Source: Stratiolaelaps scimitus (lineage: Eukaryota > Arthropoda > Arachnida > Mesostigmata > Laelapidae). Taken from it: a stretch of 64,000 nt of DNA. Both the position numbers and the translations under genes were made by a program. Positions 49,750-62,439 of the stretch are shown here, one piece after another (the stretch's first letter is position 1; the number at the start of each line of letters is the position of its first letter). The stretch is from NCBI GenBank assembly GCA_019614645.1, contig JABWDB010000002.1, positions 12,313,501 to 12,377,500 on the forward strand, given 5' to 3'. A model generated the notes under the pieces. The model was given only the letters and a program-made list of their open reading frames with translations. It did no database searches and had not been told where the DNA came from.

Positions 49750-52700
49750 ATGCAGTCGGCCCGCGAGCTTCGACAGTCCCTTGCCGAGGCGAGAGACTGC
49801 AGGACACAGAAGGGCCGAAGGGTACGTGGAGAAATTTTCTCCCCAACGATGATTAATCGATCTGCGCCCTTAAGATGATATGAGAAGATGTTTACTTTTA
49901 GTATCTCATCTACCTTTAGTAGTTCATCTATGATGAACTGTTCAGTTCTGTTTTTTATGATTGTCTCTTTTCAATTATGATTCAGTATGGACACGAAAGA
50001 CTGCCGATTATAGATCCTCTTGTGGTTCGTCTAGCGATAAAACGGGAGTTTTTAATTACAGGAGTCCTTGGAGAAATGCGGCCACCTCTTGAAACGTGCT
50101 CTGCTTCAAGCAGAGTTAGACGCGAACGGAGATGTGAGTTCAGTGAGTCAGGGCGTCACATGGGAGGAGGCTCTCGACCTCACCGGAGTCGTCTTAAATC
50201 AGATTCTGCAGAAATATCGAGGCAAGGAGACACCGGGGACGCGCGAGGAACGCGATGCCGCAGTTAACCTACTTGATGTCCTCGTTGGACTGAGCACCAA
50301 AAGTTCGTTTCAAGATTTTCCAATATTTCGGCACATCGACACATAATGTATGCAGGACAATAGTGGCCATAGGGGAATTGAGATGACTGGATCAAACCAG
50401 TGGCTCTATTAGGCAAATTGCATAAGCGCAGCTAGGTAACTGGTTTACGGTAACAGAACAATGTTATCGAATCACTAAACTCACAAAGTTAATGGGGTAA
50501 CAGGCTTAAGGTAATCTAATGAGTAGAACAGTGAGCCTGGGTGGTTATTAATTAACATAGTTATTAAAACTGGGCCGGTATGCTAATATGCGGTGAGGTT
50601 CGTTCCCATTATTCACTGGCCACTGTGGCTAGGTACAATGTAAAAATGTATTATAATGATTTAAATGTGTCTTTTTCATTCTCAGAGGGGGGTCGCATTA
50701 AAGCAAGCGAGGTTGTCAAGTTGATCATACCCATCCTACGAGACAAAGACAATCGGCCACTGATTGGTCGACAACTTCTACGAATTCTTAAGCAGATGCT
50801 CAGAGCGCCCCATCATCAGGCTGATCTCTCATCCGAATACTACAATGGACTCATTAAGCTTCACACGAATTTCATTAAGTATGTACACACACACACAAAG
50901 GCCATTTTCATAGGTTATTTTCGAAACGGGTTATTGTTGTAGTTAAACACAACTGTGCTCAGAGATTTCGGTATAACTTAGTAGCATAAAGGTTTAGTAG
51001 CTTCCGTCAGGTTCCAGCTAATATCTCATATGCATTCGGAGTCACATTCAAGGTACGTTCATGTCGTTCTGTTGTATTTTAGCCAAACGACGGTGTTCAA
51101 TCCGGCCGAGGTCGCGGAAATGCTCCATGCTGTGATAAAAGCTGCAGTTCACTTCTCGGAGGTCGATGTGGCTTTATGTGCCCAATTTCTCGAGAGCATC
51201 ATCAATAAATTGACGGCCAAGTAAGTGGTGTCCCGATTCAGTATCGTCATTCATGATATTTCGCTTTAAACTCGGCTGATCATGTCGGACGCTAGTGATT
51301 TCCAATTCGGAGGATCGACAGCTCTTTGTCGCAATTTATGGAGCAGTGTAGAGCGGCCGGTTGTAAAACCCCGGCGCCAAAACTATACACAATCAATACG
51401 CCACTTCCCGTGCAGATGATTTTAGCATTGTTTCCCATGCACGAGTTGGCACTAGCACAAACTCATTAGTAGCTCTAATTAGACGCACTACTAGAAACAA
51501 AGACGCCCAGCAGCGTGCTTTTCCTCTTTTCCCTGTTCATATTAACTGATACTGTCCATTTGCTTTCTCAGTCGGTCGCTGGCATCAACAGGACTCATGC
51601 TTCACGTACTGGGTATTTGGCGTCTTCTTTATGAGAATCACAGCGACGAATATCCGGTGACATTTGCGGGACTGGCGGACGCTCTGCTTGTACCTACGGC
51701 TCAGTCGTGCCATGATAGCAAGGACAGCCATCTCGTTCGTATTCAATCGTTTAACAATTGTTTATATACTTTTAGAAGACGTTGAAATGCAGGACTATGC
51801 TTATTGGGATTTTTACTATTATTCCGCTATAGTGTACATATGTATAACGGTTAGTGCACACAATCGTCATATTATACTAAAACATAAAAGGAGAGAAGTT
51901 ATGTACACAAATTTGTGTATTATTCAAATCCTGCTTGGGTGTCTTCTCGCCCCCCTGAATACACCAGATAAGGCGGAATGGAATATTGTTGTTGAAACTT
52001 TGTTGTTGTTGCTGTTGTTGTCGAGACTTCGTTGTTGTTGCTGAGACTTTGTTGTTGTTGCTGTTGTTGTTGAGACTTTGTTCTTGCTGCCGTTTTCTTT
52101 GTTGTTGTCGTCGCCAAACAGGAGGGTATGCTATCCCTAATCGTCGGTCAGGTAACCCTAGTTAAGGATCGTGCGGCGAAAATGCTCCTTTTTGAATGGA
52201 TTCAGGAGGCTGCCGAAAAGGCCTTACGCGGTGGTCGACTCCGTAGTAGCCCGCAGCTGAGAGTGGTTTTAGCATCTGCATTAGCCATCTGTGGATCAAC
52301 ATTAATGGAAGATAAGGACAGGTTAGCATCGGGTGTGATTCGATCGATCTCGTGAGTGGTATTTGTTTCGCCAATGTATGTACATACATAAGTGGAATAT
52401 AATACCATGCACCTTTCTTGTTCTGCTCGATTACATGCAGCCGCTTCCAGCACAGCTCCTCGATCATTGCTTCGTTAGCAGCCGAGTAGATACTAATTAC
52501 CTCGTATTGACGTGGTAATTTCATTAGTCTACATTATGTTTTTTTTTCTGTAAAAAGGGCGGAGGTGTTGCCATGCGAAAATGGCCACACTCCGTAGTTG
52601 CTGCTCAGTGGTAGCTGTTGCAGGAAAGTAGGCACTGTACACCCCCCCGTGTATGTCACAAAGTGACATTTTACAGCAACGAGCATTGCTCTCCTTTTTT

Positions 52701-55700
52701 TCGGAGAATCTCAAAGAAATGTCATCTAATTTCAGGTTCGTCATAGATAAACACCGAAGCAGAGATGGGTCGTCGTCCAGCGATGGCAGCAGCGCTTCAA
52801 AGCGAACGAAGATCACCACAATCGAGTTGGGTGTACTTGCTGCGTTTGACAATTATAAAAAGACTCCAAATGACTTGGCCGCTGCCGGCCTTTGGTACGT
52901 TACACGCATGAGCACAGATTTAGTTAGTTTTACCTTCACAATATCCATGTTTATGAATTGCTTTGCGCCGCTCTCGCAAGACTGTTGTGAAACAGCTTTT
53001 CAAGAACGTCCGGCATTGGCCGGATCAATGACATCGTGGTATAACAAATCGACCGGCAGCTTCAGTAGAAATCGTTACCGTAGATGTGGTAGTGAAACAT
53101 TTACTGAGAAGCTATTAGATCAGCTCACTTCGTCATAGATCTGATTTAGTAAAGGCCATGTTGATGAAGCATCTTCATTTGGTAGATATGGCTGTATGTA
53201 CAGTCGTATTTGTCTCGGAGACGTTCGTTTTATTTGTTAAAAATAGCCCCTTTCCGTCCGTTTGCTGCTTGTAGGCTGGAGGTTGTGCAGAGCTATCTCG
53301 TTAAGTGTCCATCAACGGTGACGCCGGCAGCGTGTGAGAGTCTGATTAAGGAGGTCTGCTCTGAAGTGCTCGTTCGACCACTCGATGTTCGGGCCCACCT
53401 TATCGACGTCCTCAAGTGTCTCCTTATGTTTCAAAAGGCAAATAAAGGCTACCCATCCCAGCAGGTGCTAGATGTTCTCGTACGAACTCTAGACGCAAAC
53501 CACTGCGTGGATCGGGTGTACACCATTATCGATCTCATCTTCGACTCAAATGCCGACACGTCTTCGATACGGAGGGCGCTGTTCCGAGGACACCATGTTA
53601 AATCCGAGGAGGGAATGCTGATCTTAGGGAAGCTCTGCGTCCAAAATCAACTCGCTCAGGAACGCTACCATCCACTCGAGTGGGTATTCGGCCTGCAGAC
53701 CGACCACCTGGCGATGAAGGCCAACATCATTCTCGCTTTGTGCCTAAAGCGGACGTCGTGCGCGTTTGGTCCTGGAAAAGTAACTGTTGAATGTCTTCCA
53801 GAGATCGTTGACGAAGTGTGTCTTCGCCTAAATTCGTCGATAGATGACAGCGTACATTTTCTCTATGTGGCAATGTTGTTTGTTCTAAAGATCTGCCGAG
53901 TGCGGAATCCGCCAACAATGTTAGAGTCACTCATGATCGCTGTACAGGGAGCACTTCAGGTCCGAATGAAATCTCCCGCGGTGAGGCAAGACGAACTGCT
54001 GTGCATTATCGAACTGCTTCAGGATTGCCGTCAACATTTCGTTAATCGATTAATCAAGTTCAACTTTACGCCGCTGGTGCAAGCGGTTCTCAGTGAGCTG
54101 AAGGGAACGTATCTGGGTAGCAAGCGTACACAACTGGAGTTGGCCCTGGACGTCGATGTATCTGCCGCAGATGAAAGTAAGTAGATTTATAAATAGCCTC
54201 TTAACAAACAGCCAATAGCAATGTTTTTCTGCCAAACGTGCTTGAGCGTACGATTCGTGCTGATGTTTATCACCATCTGTGCTCGCCTTTCTTGTATCTA
54301 AACGCGGGCGGAGTCAGGGTGAATACTCCTGCCATAGACCGGTAAATCCATCTTCAGTGTATGTTCACTTATGATGCATGTAGTAAACAATGTGTTTGTT
54401 TGTGTTTGCGATTGTCGACATTTTCGAACAGCCGACTGCGACTCCCTGCGTCTGGACGAGCAGCTGGCTAAAGTAGCCGCAATGTGCCGCTTTCTCGCCC
54501 TGCACACCGTTATACAGTGCAAATCCGCCGAAGAAGCCCGGGTCGAAGCGGCCCGGATTGAACTCCAGCGTGTACTTGAGATTTTAGAAAAATTCACCGA
54601 GGAAAGGCTTAAAAGTCCGGCAATTGTGCGAATTTTAGCTCTACTGATTCAGCCTCTCCTTGAGGAGAAATCCTTGTGGACGGCGGACGATGATCAGCTT
54701 CTGGAGCAAATCGGCGCGATGCTTAAGTAAGCTGTCCAAGCCCACTTCGGGGACCAATGTGATACCTGAAAACGATTTATTTGATGTGGGAGTTTAATGG
54801 AGACGTTTCGTCTTGGTGCATATCTGTTATTGAATAGGTGGTTATCGCTTCGTCATATCGTTGCATGTATATTATATATATTATGCCTTCTAGGCTAACG
54901 CTCGCCTATTCGATTTACCTTCCGGTCGTCGTTACAGGACACTACTAGAGCTGACGTTTAATAAGCCGGATCTCGTTGAGCTGATAATACCTTCGATTCA
55001 AAACTATATTCTCTGCGCCGCGAGGGTCTATAGCGAGCGGGATATGCCGGTGACAACTCTGTCCCGGCAACTCGTTCGTCGGCTCATTGTGAGCTTCCAG
55101 AAGTTTCAAAGTCATAACACGGCCTTCGGAAGCGCCCTTCTCGGTGTGCTCAGCTCGATTGTTGACGTCGACCCGAAAATCCAATGGCTCTATTTTAACC
55201 CCGGAGGCGAGGATCGCCGAACGGGCATCGTTGAACTACTCGTCCAGAACGTCAGCCGTCCGGCCTACCGTATTCGGCAGGAGGTATCGAGGCAGATACC
55301 AGTTCTGTTCGCTCGACACGATCTTAGCCTAGGCCAGAAGAGGCTTTTACTCGATCTTATGTTCGACTCATACGGCAGCTTCACAAAAGAGATCGTCGAG
55401 TGCACGCAGGAACAGCAACGCCAGTCGGCAAGCAAGGTGCCAAAATCGACCGAGAGCCTGAACGAAAAACTAACCTCGAGTGTCTCCCTGTTTGGCCGTA
55501 GTCTTCGACAGTTAACGGAGACAGTCCCATATCTCACAGCGCAATCCCTCGCCAGCTGTTGTCGCCTGTGGAGAGCCAGTAGTCTCTCGGATAAGAACCT
55601 CTTGACGCTATTGCGAGCAATGGGGGATGTGGACAACTTGCTCAAGCAGCATCTGCCGCAGCTGTTGGTCGTCTGGCATAAACGGTTCATGTGTACATTG

Positions 55701-55940
55701 GAAATGGACGAGACAGAGAACAGCTTCCCGTTCTTCATTGGCGAAGATGTGCGGAATTTTATGAGGTGCTTAGAATATGAGTTCACGTACACATATACAG
55801 ATTCAGCTACTTCATGCATATATATATATATATATATACACAGTGTTCGGAACGTTACAAGGGCCTAAGGGACACTTAACAAGATATCACGGTTTCGAAG
55901 GCAAGCTTGCCTGTAATATCTAGCTATATTTATTGCCCCG

Positions 55941-55976
<36 letters not shown>

Positions 55977-57687
55977 GGCAAAAGGCCAGCCAGCTAATTG
56001 AAAATATGTTCCTTTGATCTATTCTACTTTCAGCAAATTTGGTCATGTCGTGTTCCCGACGCTTCTAATCTTGGGTAACACAGAGGCTCGCGATGCGATC
56101 CGAGGCGCATTTGAACGTTCACTAGCGGCGTACTTCGCCCCTGTAGCTGCCTGCTGTGTACTCAGCGAGGAGAATTATTCGTTCTTTGTTGAGCTGACTA
56201 GGTCCCTGGAGGTTGACAAAAAGATGCACGAATTTCTAGTTCCGGTTTACACGCGAGTCATTCTCTCGCTTCGAGCCACGTTAGTATAACCAAGATGAAC
56301 ATCGAGATAATAATCGTTCGCCAAATGGACTTTGAGTGAGATTGAGCTACAATCACTAAAGAATAATCGAATAGATGTTTGAGTGTTATGAATCAAAAAT
56401 TGATATTCTCAAAGCGATGCGTTCATCCCGTGGTGCTGACCACCCTCTAGGATCCCCAAGGCCTAGCTTTATGGATTCAAACTGTCTCTCAGTGAAAGTT
56501 AGTGCTGTCATCGGAGTAATACGATATTATTATTATCTTTTCGGCCATGGATCACTAGCGATTGTAGTCAAGTCGATGCTCGGCTATGTCCACTTAACGG
56601 AAATTATAATACAATATGTACCTTACTCTATAATCGTAATATATTGGAATTCACACAGAGAACAATTAAGAACTGATTGACAAGAATAGACAAATGAGTT
56701 CTTTTTCATGTCGTTTTTACAGTTCTGACCTGGATGACATCGAAGTGACTTTTGAAGACGAAGCCGTTGCAAGGGCTCTAGGAAGAGCGGCTTCATTGTT
56801 GCAGGGCACTCAAGGATCACAAGGACAGGAACCAACGGTCCCCTGGATACCGTTCGCTCTGAAGACCGTACCCACAGCAAGGTTGCCACAATTAATTGCG
56901 GACGTGATTTCATCGCCTCAGCTCATACATAGTCCGTACGTAACGTTTTAAAAGGCGGACCAACATATGCTGCCCTTGTGCCCTCCAGGAAACAATACAA
57001 TTCTAGGCACATTTTCGACTGTTTAACCGAGAATATGGCCATCATTAAACGAAACGAGGAAGAAGCCCTCGTAAAGCGCCTACCCATGAATACGTTCATT
57101 ACTGTCTCTAATATCTCGCAATAATTACCGTTGCTATTACGCTCAGCAGAGGGTAAAAGGATTATTGGTTTATTGAAGGAGCTGCAATTTTACAATGCTT
57201 AAGCCCTTAAGGGTAAATCGATTACCACTATTCCTGTAACCTGCACCTCTATTTCAACAAACCCACAGGGTACGACGGGCTAAGTGTCTTGCCTTCATCG
57301 TCAACTACATCGTGGTGCCTTTAGCAGCGAACGCTGCAGGCGGAAGAAACGCAAATTGTAGTCGCGCTTTGCCAACCAGTGTATCAATGCTGTTCGCTCG
57401 GTGTTGCCAGCTGCTGCTGGACTTTCCTGATGAGTTAGACGTTCGACGAGACTGTGTTCCCGTCCTGGTCTCTCTGCTCGACCTGGGTACCGATTCTACA
57501 TTACTGATCGCGCCCGCCCTGGCGGTCACTGAACGCCTACGAGATGAGCAGCTAACCCGGTGTCTCTTCGCTCGTATGGGCGCTTTGACAGACGTCGTAG
57601 TGGTTAGACCAGACGGTCTGGCTGGATCACTGAAGCCGGACGACATGAACTCGCTGGTGGGTAACGCTTGTCTTGCAGGCAAGGACG

Positions 57688-57738
<51 letters not shown>

Positions 57739-60700
57739 ATCCGTTAAGATCGATATGCAGCGGCTCGCATCTTCGCACAGACTTTTGAATACAACTTAGC
57801 AATAACGTCGGCTCTTTCGTTCTGTCTGTGACTACTCCGTTGCGGCTATGGCCATTTCCTCTCGTGGGCAGATTCGGAGCGTGTACTTCTATATGACCAA
57901 CGATCGAAGTCTTCATCCGGTGCGCCTTCTCGCTCGCATTCTCCGACACCCCAAGGTGCGGCGTTCGCTTTTCTCTGTGGGAACGAACAACGGACTCAAG
58001 TTGCAGGCTCAAGACATCTCGATTGACGAGTATCCGGGATATGTGCTCCTGGCTGTCACCCTCGACCGATTGAAGACATCGTCAGGAATGGTAACTGACC
58101 ATGGTATTGTTGTTGGGGCTATTCTTTGCTAATCCAGTAGACCTCTAACGATTACAGCCGGTTGAAAACGTACTTCGTTCTTCATAATTAACTAAGTTCT
58201 TAGTAAAAATTGTTGTTTTACAACGACTGCGATGAGAGACTCCCACACCGGATACATCTCTCAGAGTTAGCTAGCCATGTGATTGGAAAACGCAGGATCA
58301 CATCCACGCAAAATACAATGGCGATCATAGTAAACTTCACAGCCGCACGCTGGTCCCAGCTAACTAGAGATCGAACCATAGTATCTGTCCAGTTCCCTGT
58401 TGTGTGTGCAGTCTACAAATTGTCAACTGTGACGGCCTAATTTCAGGAAACATCTGCAATATTTTCGTGTCTTGACACTCTGGGATCGGTGCCGTTACAA
58501 TCTTGGACCCTGCGGCCGTTCCTACACGAATTCGGCAATCAGCCATTGCCTTATCTCTGTCTTCCTGATGCCGACGGCGCGGGCGGAAACGGTATCATGA
58601 TATCATTTGCGCAGCAACGTATCGTCGAACGAATGCTGGCGGCCCTTCAGTCCGGCGCGCAGCCCCACCTAAACATACTCACTGCTTGCCTGACCGAGCT
58701 GTTCAGAGATAGCATCGGCGTGGAAATTGTCTCGTCGCTCGACAAGGAGAACAGCTATCTGGCTGGCCACGTTATGGCGTTCGCGTCCCGAAAGGGCAAA
58801 CGAATTCTACCGAATATCGACATGGACACACAGAAGCAACGTCCAGATTTTTCTGCCTTTGTGTTACGCATTGACGCCGAACCCAACGAAGAGCTGTGGT
58901 TACGCGAGGCCACCGAGATGCTTGTTGCAGCTAGTGTCGACTCGTTCCTGAGGACGATCCTGCCGCTGTGCCAGTGCGATACGAAGTTCTGCTCGTAAGT
59001 CAAGCGTTTCAAAGGATTCTTTGATTAGTCCACGCTGCGCCATTGCATAAGCTCATTCTTCTCTGGGCCTTTCGATCATAGTCGCTGCTTGGGTCGATCC
59101 GATTCGATTGAGCGAATGAATGGATCAACGAATGAAATACCCTTTGTTTTGCCTGCCATGTCCTGAAAGGGCGTAAATAGGCCCACAATAGTGTATATGA
59201 GATGAACATACTATCAAGACGGGCCCAATGGACCTGCTCGTTTTTCAGGCGAAACCTTGCTGGTGGTTGTCATTGCCGAACGTTTGACTGACACGTGATT
59301 GATGTCTAACGTTGTTTCGTTGTTCTTCATGCTTGATTGATTGATTGATTTCGATGGGGATACAGTGACATCTTCCCTCTTGTGATGTACTGCGTACACG
59401 CCCAGGTCAGCGGGCGACCTCAGCTGAACGAGTTGGTCAATAAGGCATTTGCCCATGTACAGAACTCTCATCCGGACGTGTTATCGCGGCCAGCAGCCAA
59501 AGTCATCTATACGAAGCTGGTGCAGTTTGTGTGCCTTTTGCATCTGCACGGCGAAAGCATCGATCGAATTTATCCCAATCAAATAATGGCAGTCGCTCGC
59601 ACAGCCTGTCTTTGTGGCCTACATGAAAGCTCATTACTGCTGCTGACGCTATGGTGGGAACGACACAATGCCAGTGATCTGGGTCTGCGCTCTCCAGTCG
59701 CGTTTCACGAATACGATGGCAAAACTGATATGACCGGCGTTCAGGTGAGTAACCCACTGAAACCCCATGGTTTGCCAATCATAGCTTGGAGCGTTCTCTG
59801 ACTAGTTTCACACGTATTTTGTGTTGTATATTAACATCGAACCACGTATCATACAGTGCTAAAATAATAGAGCTCTCGTCCTTGGTAGGAGATTCTTGTT
59901 CGTTGTTCCGAAGCTCTGGGAGCTCGCGACAGTCTTCTGGGCTGTTTCTCTCGCCGAGCGCGGGATGACGTGGTACGAAGGGCCCTAGGAGAACCGTTTG
60001 ACCACTTTGAGATTCTCTTCCAACAAGGCGAGTTCCGTGCCCTTCGAGATTTGGTACAACAAGGGTCAAGCTCGTATGGTGATGCTCGTTCACTTGAGAG
60101 GTACGCTGTGGATTGTGCTTTCCGACTCGGGGAATGGGACCAAGTGTAAGTGTGTCTTTCAGTAATATATATAATAATAAACAACAAAACGTGTATCCTC
60201 TCATCACTAACGAATATAGTCTGGTTAACGAAACTGTTCAACTACCTCCAGTTCCGAAGACGGCAGTTCAGCGCTGTCGTTCCGCGAATCAACGATGCTT
60301 GGACTGGTCGGCATTAGCTCAGCGGACAGCCAACTCCTGGAGCATGCCGTACAGCAGTGCACGAATGCGCTCGTGTCGAGAGCGGCCAACGCCAATCTAA
60401 ATATCGCTCATGAGACCACGCGTTTTCTGGTGCGCGTCGACCAGGTTCAGCTACTACAGGGCTACTTAGAGTCGAGAAAACGCGCCGGGAACCTGAGCAC
60501 CGCAGGAGCCTGGGATAACTTCGTTAGCGCGAGCGAACGTCGCTTCAAGCGTCAGATACCCTTTGAGATATCTGAGGAATATCTCTGGCTTAAAGCAACG
60601 ATATTTAAGTAAGTTTTTCGTGCGATTGGTCGAGATGATCAGAAGAAAAGCAACTTCTCTTGTTAGATAAAACAAAAAAAAAGTTAACAACTTCTCTCGT

Positions 60701-61639
60701 TAGCTCGAAAACACTCTGCCGAAACCTAGACCAGCAGATGATCCTTTAGAAATCAATGGCACGCCTGCGTCTCACGCGTGCCACTGGAACTGCTAGCTGA
60801 AGCTTCAACATCAAACTCGATTATTTCTCAAAATAACGTTATGTAGCTAATCAGAGTGTTCTTGTTTTTTGCACAACAATTCGAGAAGCTAACGGTCATT
60901 TTGGAAATGTCTGTAATTTCCTACCCCTCAGAACTCTGCCTCATCTCGATGTAGGAGAGCATCTACTGGAGTATGGCATTTCCGCAGTGCAATCCTCCAA
61001 GTTAAGCTTGGCTCGCGCGGCACTTTTACAGCTTGAGAATACACGTGACTCCGGGAAGCTACGTTTCGCCTATCTTCAAGCTGCGACCCAGGCACATATC
61101 GTGAGTTTTCACGTCGAGTCACTTTTGCTATTTTTTCTATTTTAAAAAGAATTTATTTTCATTGTTGTTGTTGCTGTTGTTGTTTGCAGTGGTTTTTTTT
61201 CCGTTGTTTGCACATATACCGTTTACATATTGTTGTTTTGTACGATGTGTTCAACTGATCGTCAGTGGTAGTTCATATTCGCCTATGGCTGTTTGTTCCA
61301 TGCGTTTTAGTCGATTCGATTTTAGTCGTAACCATTTTTCTTTTTGCTTTCAATTCAATTCGAGTAAACTTTGTTCCAAGAAATGTGTCGTTTTTACAGG
61401 TCTTGAACCTGCGGTGTCTGGCGTTGTATGGCCAGAGACTGCGCGTTTTAAGCTGTCGTATCATCGTGGTACAATTATTCCTGCCTATCAATGTAGCGAT
61501 ATGTATGGCTCTTCCTCTATTAATTGTCTCGAATTACACCGTCAGCCTTGACTATCTTGCCCTCGGGCGATATTTCCTATCCCAGGACAATAGCGGCGCA
61601 TCTCTGTGGATCTTAGAACAGTCAATTTTACCTACCTAA
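49750..61639 (+). CDS. ATM: ATM/Tel1 PIKK, N-terminal and partial FAT region only (stop before kinase)
   Basis: Exons: 49,750-49,821, 50,062-50,302, 50,686-50,878, 51,083-51,220, 51,572-51,734, 52,122-52,321, 52,736-52,894, 53,275-54,176, 54,432-54,726, 54,938-55,765, 56,034-56,279, 56,723-56,935, 56,989-57,093, 57,269-57,656, 57,872-58,090, 58,447-58,994, 59,366-59,744, 59,889-60,145, 60,267-60,608, 60,932-61,100, 61,586-61,639. They sum to 6,111 bp, exactly 2,037 codons with the stop. ATM is the DNA double-strand-break kinase of the nucleus. Matches to vertebrate ATM recalled from family knowledge run in order: a TAN-like start (MQSARELRQS), the HEAT solenoid (KRTKITTIELG; VDVDPKIQWLYF), ELWLREATEMLV, the FAT start (ARDSLLGCF; RLGEWDQV) and the FAT helix SLWILEQSIL. 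The kinase and FATC are absent, with an in-frame TAA at 61,637. A few donors are weak (GTTCGT, GTTCAT). Confidence 0.9.
51988..52110 (+). repeat. TTG-rich minisatellite in ATM intron 5
   Basis: Units of about 30 bp built from TTGTTGTTGCTGTTGTTG followed by GAGACTT recur three to four times with small changes. The tract ends just before the acceptor of the 52,122 exon and supplies its pyrimidine-rich stretch. Confidence 0.8.
55944..55972. repeat. (AT)n microsatellite in an ATM intron
   Basis: Pure AT repeat. A shorter one lies at about 55,818-55,838 in the same intron. Confidence 0.95.
57160..57225 (-). mobile_element. tRNA-derived SINE, copy 4 (5' truncated)
   Basis: Read on the - strand: CTTAAGCATTGTAAAATTGC, AGCTCCTTCAATAAACCAAT, then AATCCTTTTACC. 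Only the 3' body is present, which is typical of truncated insertion. It lies in the ATM intron before the 57,269 exon. Confidence 0.75.
57690..57740. repeat. Compound (AT)n microsatellite in an ATM intron
   Basis: About 33 bp of pure AT followed by ATAC-interrupted units, starting only about 34 bp after the donor of the exon ending 57,656. Confidence 0.9.
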
Positions 61640-62439
61640 TTACATTAGTTAGTAAAAGCGGAAATATTTCCCCATAAAAATTAGAAGCTCGTTCGTCATT
61701 TGTTTCCTTGTAACTCTTATGAGCTACGAAAAGTTAACGGAGTATAAGCGTACCTCACCATGCTAAAAAGCAGGCTGCCTCAAGTAAACAGCTCGGACCC
61801 TGTTTAGGTAGGACAGCTTTGCCTTACACCAGAGTTCGTGGGCGCGTTTTCATTTCTCGACAAAATCAGTACGGTCACCCGTCATCGACGGAGCTTGTTT
61901 CATTGTTCCAAACGGGCCTCCCTCCCTCTCGCTACTCATCCATATCTCGTAGTGGCGAAGATAATCACTGATCAACACAATGCGCGCATTGGTCAACCTG
62001 CATCGTACGCTGGTTCTTTACAACCCGGAACGATTAACTGATCCGCTCGTCTTCCTCCTCAATGCAATCGCTCTGGCGCGCTTACCAAGCTGTGCACATT
62101 GATGAGTGTCCATGTTTAAGTGGCATACTTGTGCACGGCTCGTGCGCCAACGTTCGACGTCATCTCTGCGAAGGTGAACAGGCAACGCGAGGGCATTTAA
62201 CAACACGACTGAATGTGATAGTCACACGAAGCGCGCCTAAGGCGGGAAGCCGCTTGTGCTTCGCAGTCATTAGCGGGCGAGAGAGCAGAGTGACTTGTGT
62301 TTGTTGTTGCGGCCAGTTCGACTGTGTGTGACCGTGTATGACCGTGTTTATGTCGTGTGTCGTTCGTAGCGTTTGTTTGCTAACGAAACTAGTCGGCTGC
62401 CATAGCTGTTCCGTGTTGACAACCCGAGAACGAACAACA
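61640..62439. other. Interval between the ATM stop and the next ORF
   Basis: No canonical AATAAA follows the ATM stop closely; CATAAA at about 61,672 is the nearest variant. A + strand frame at about 61,980-62,100 (MRALVNLHRTLVLYNPER) is open but ends after roughly 40 codons and could not be joined to ATM. The stretch from 62,200 to 62,439 is presumably promoter and 5' untranslated sequence of the gene at 62,440. No kinase-domain motif was found. Confidence 0.4.

Noticed and set aside
52653..53138. Open frame before the large ATM exon, extending beyond 52,894
   Set aside because: The 52,736-52,894 part is an ATM exon. The rest has no ATM similarity, and the 52,894 donor joins directly and in frame to 53,275.
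55265..55819. 184-codon - strand ORF inside an ATM exon
   Set aside because: It is a shadow of the ATM exon 54,938-55,765, which aligns well with the known family.
61265..61585. In-frame extension of the last ATM exon, with an alternative acceptor before 61,400
   Set aside because: The extra segment is hydrophobic and does not match FAT, whereas the acceptor before 61,586 gives a continuous FAT-like alignment. Either choice ends at the same stop.
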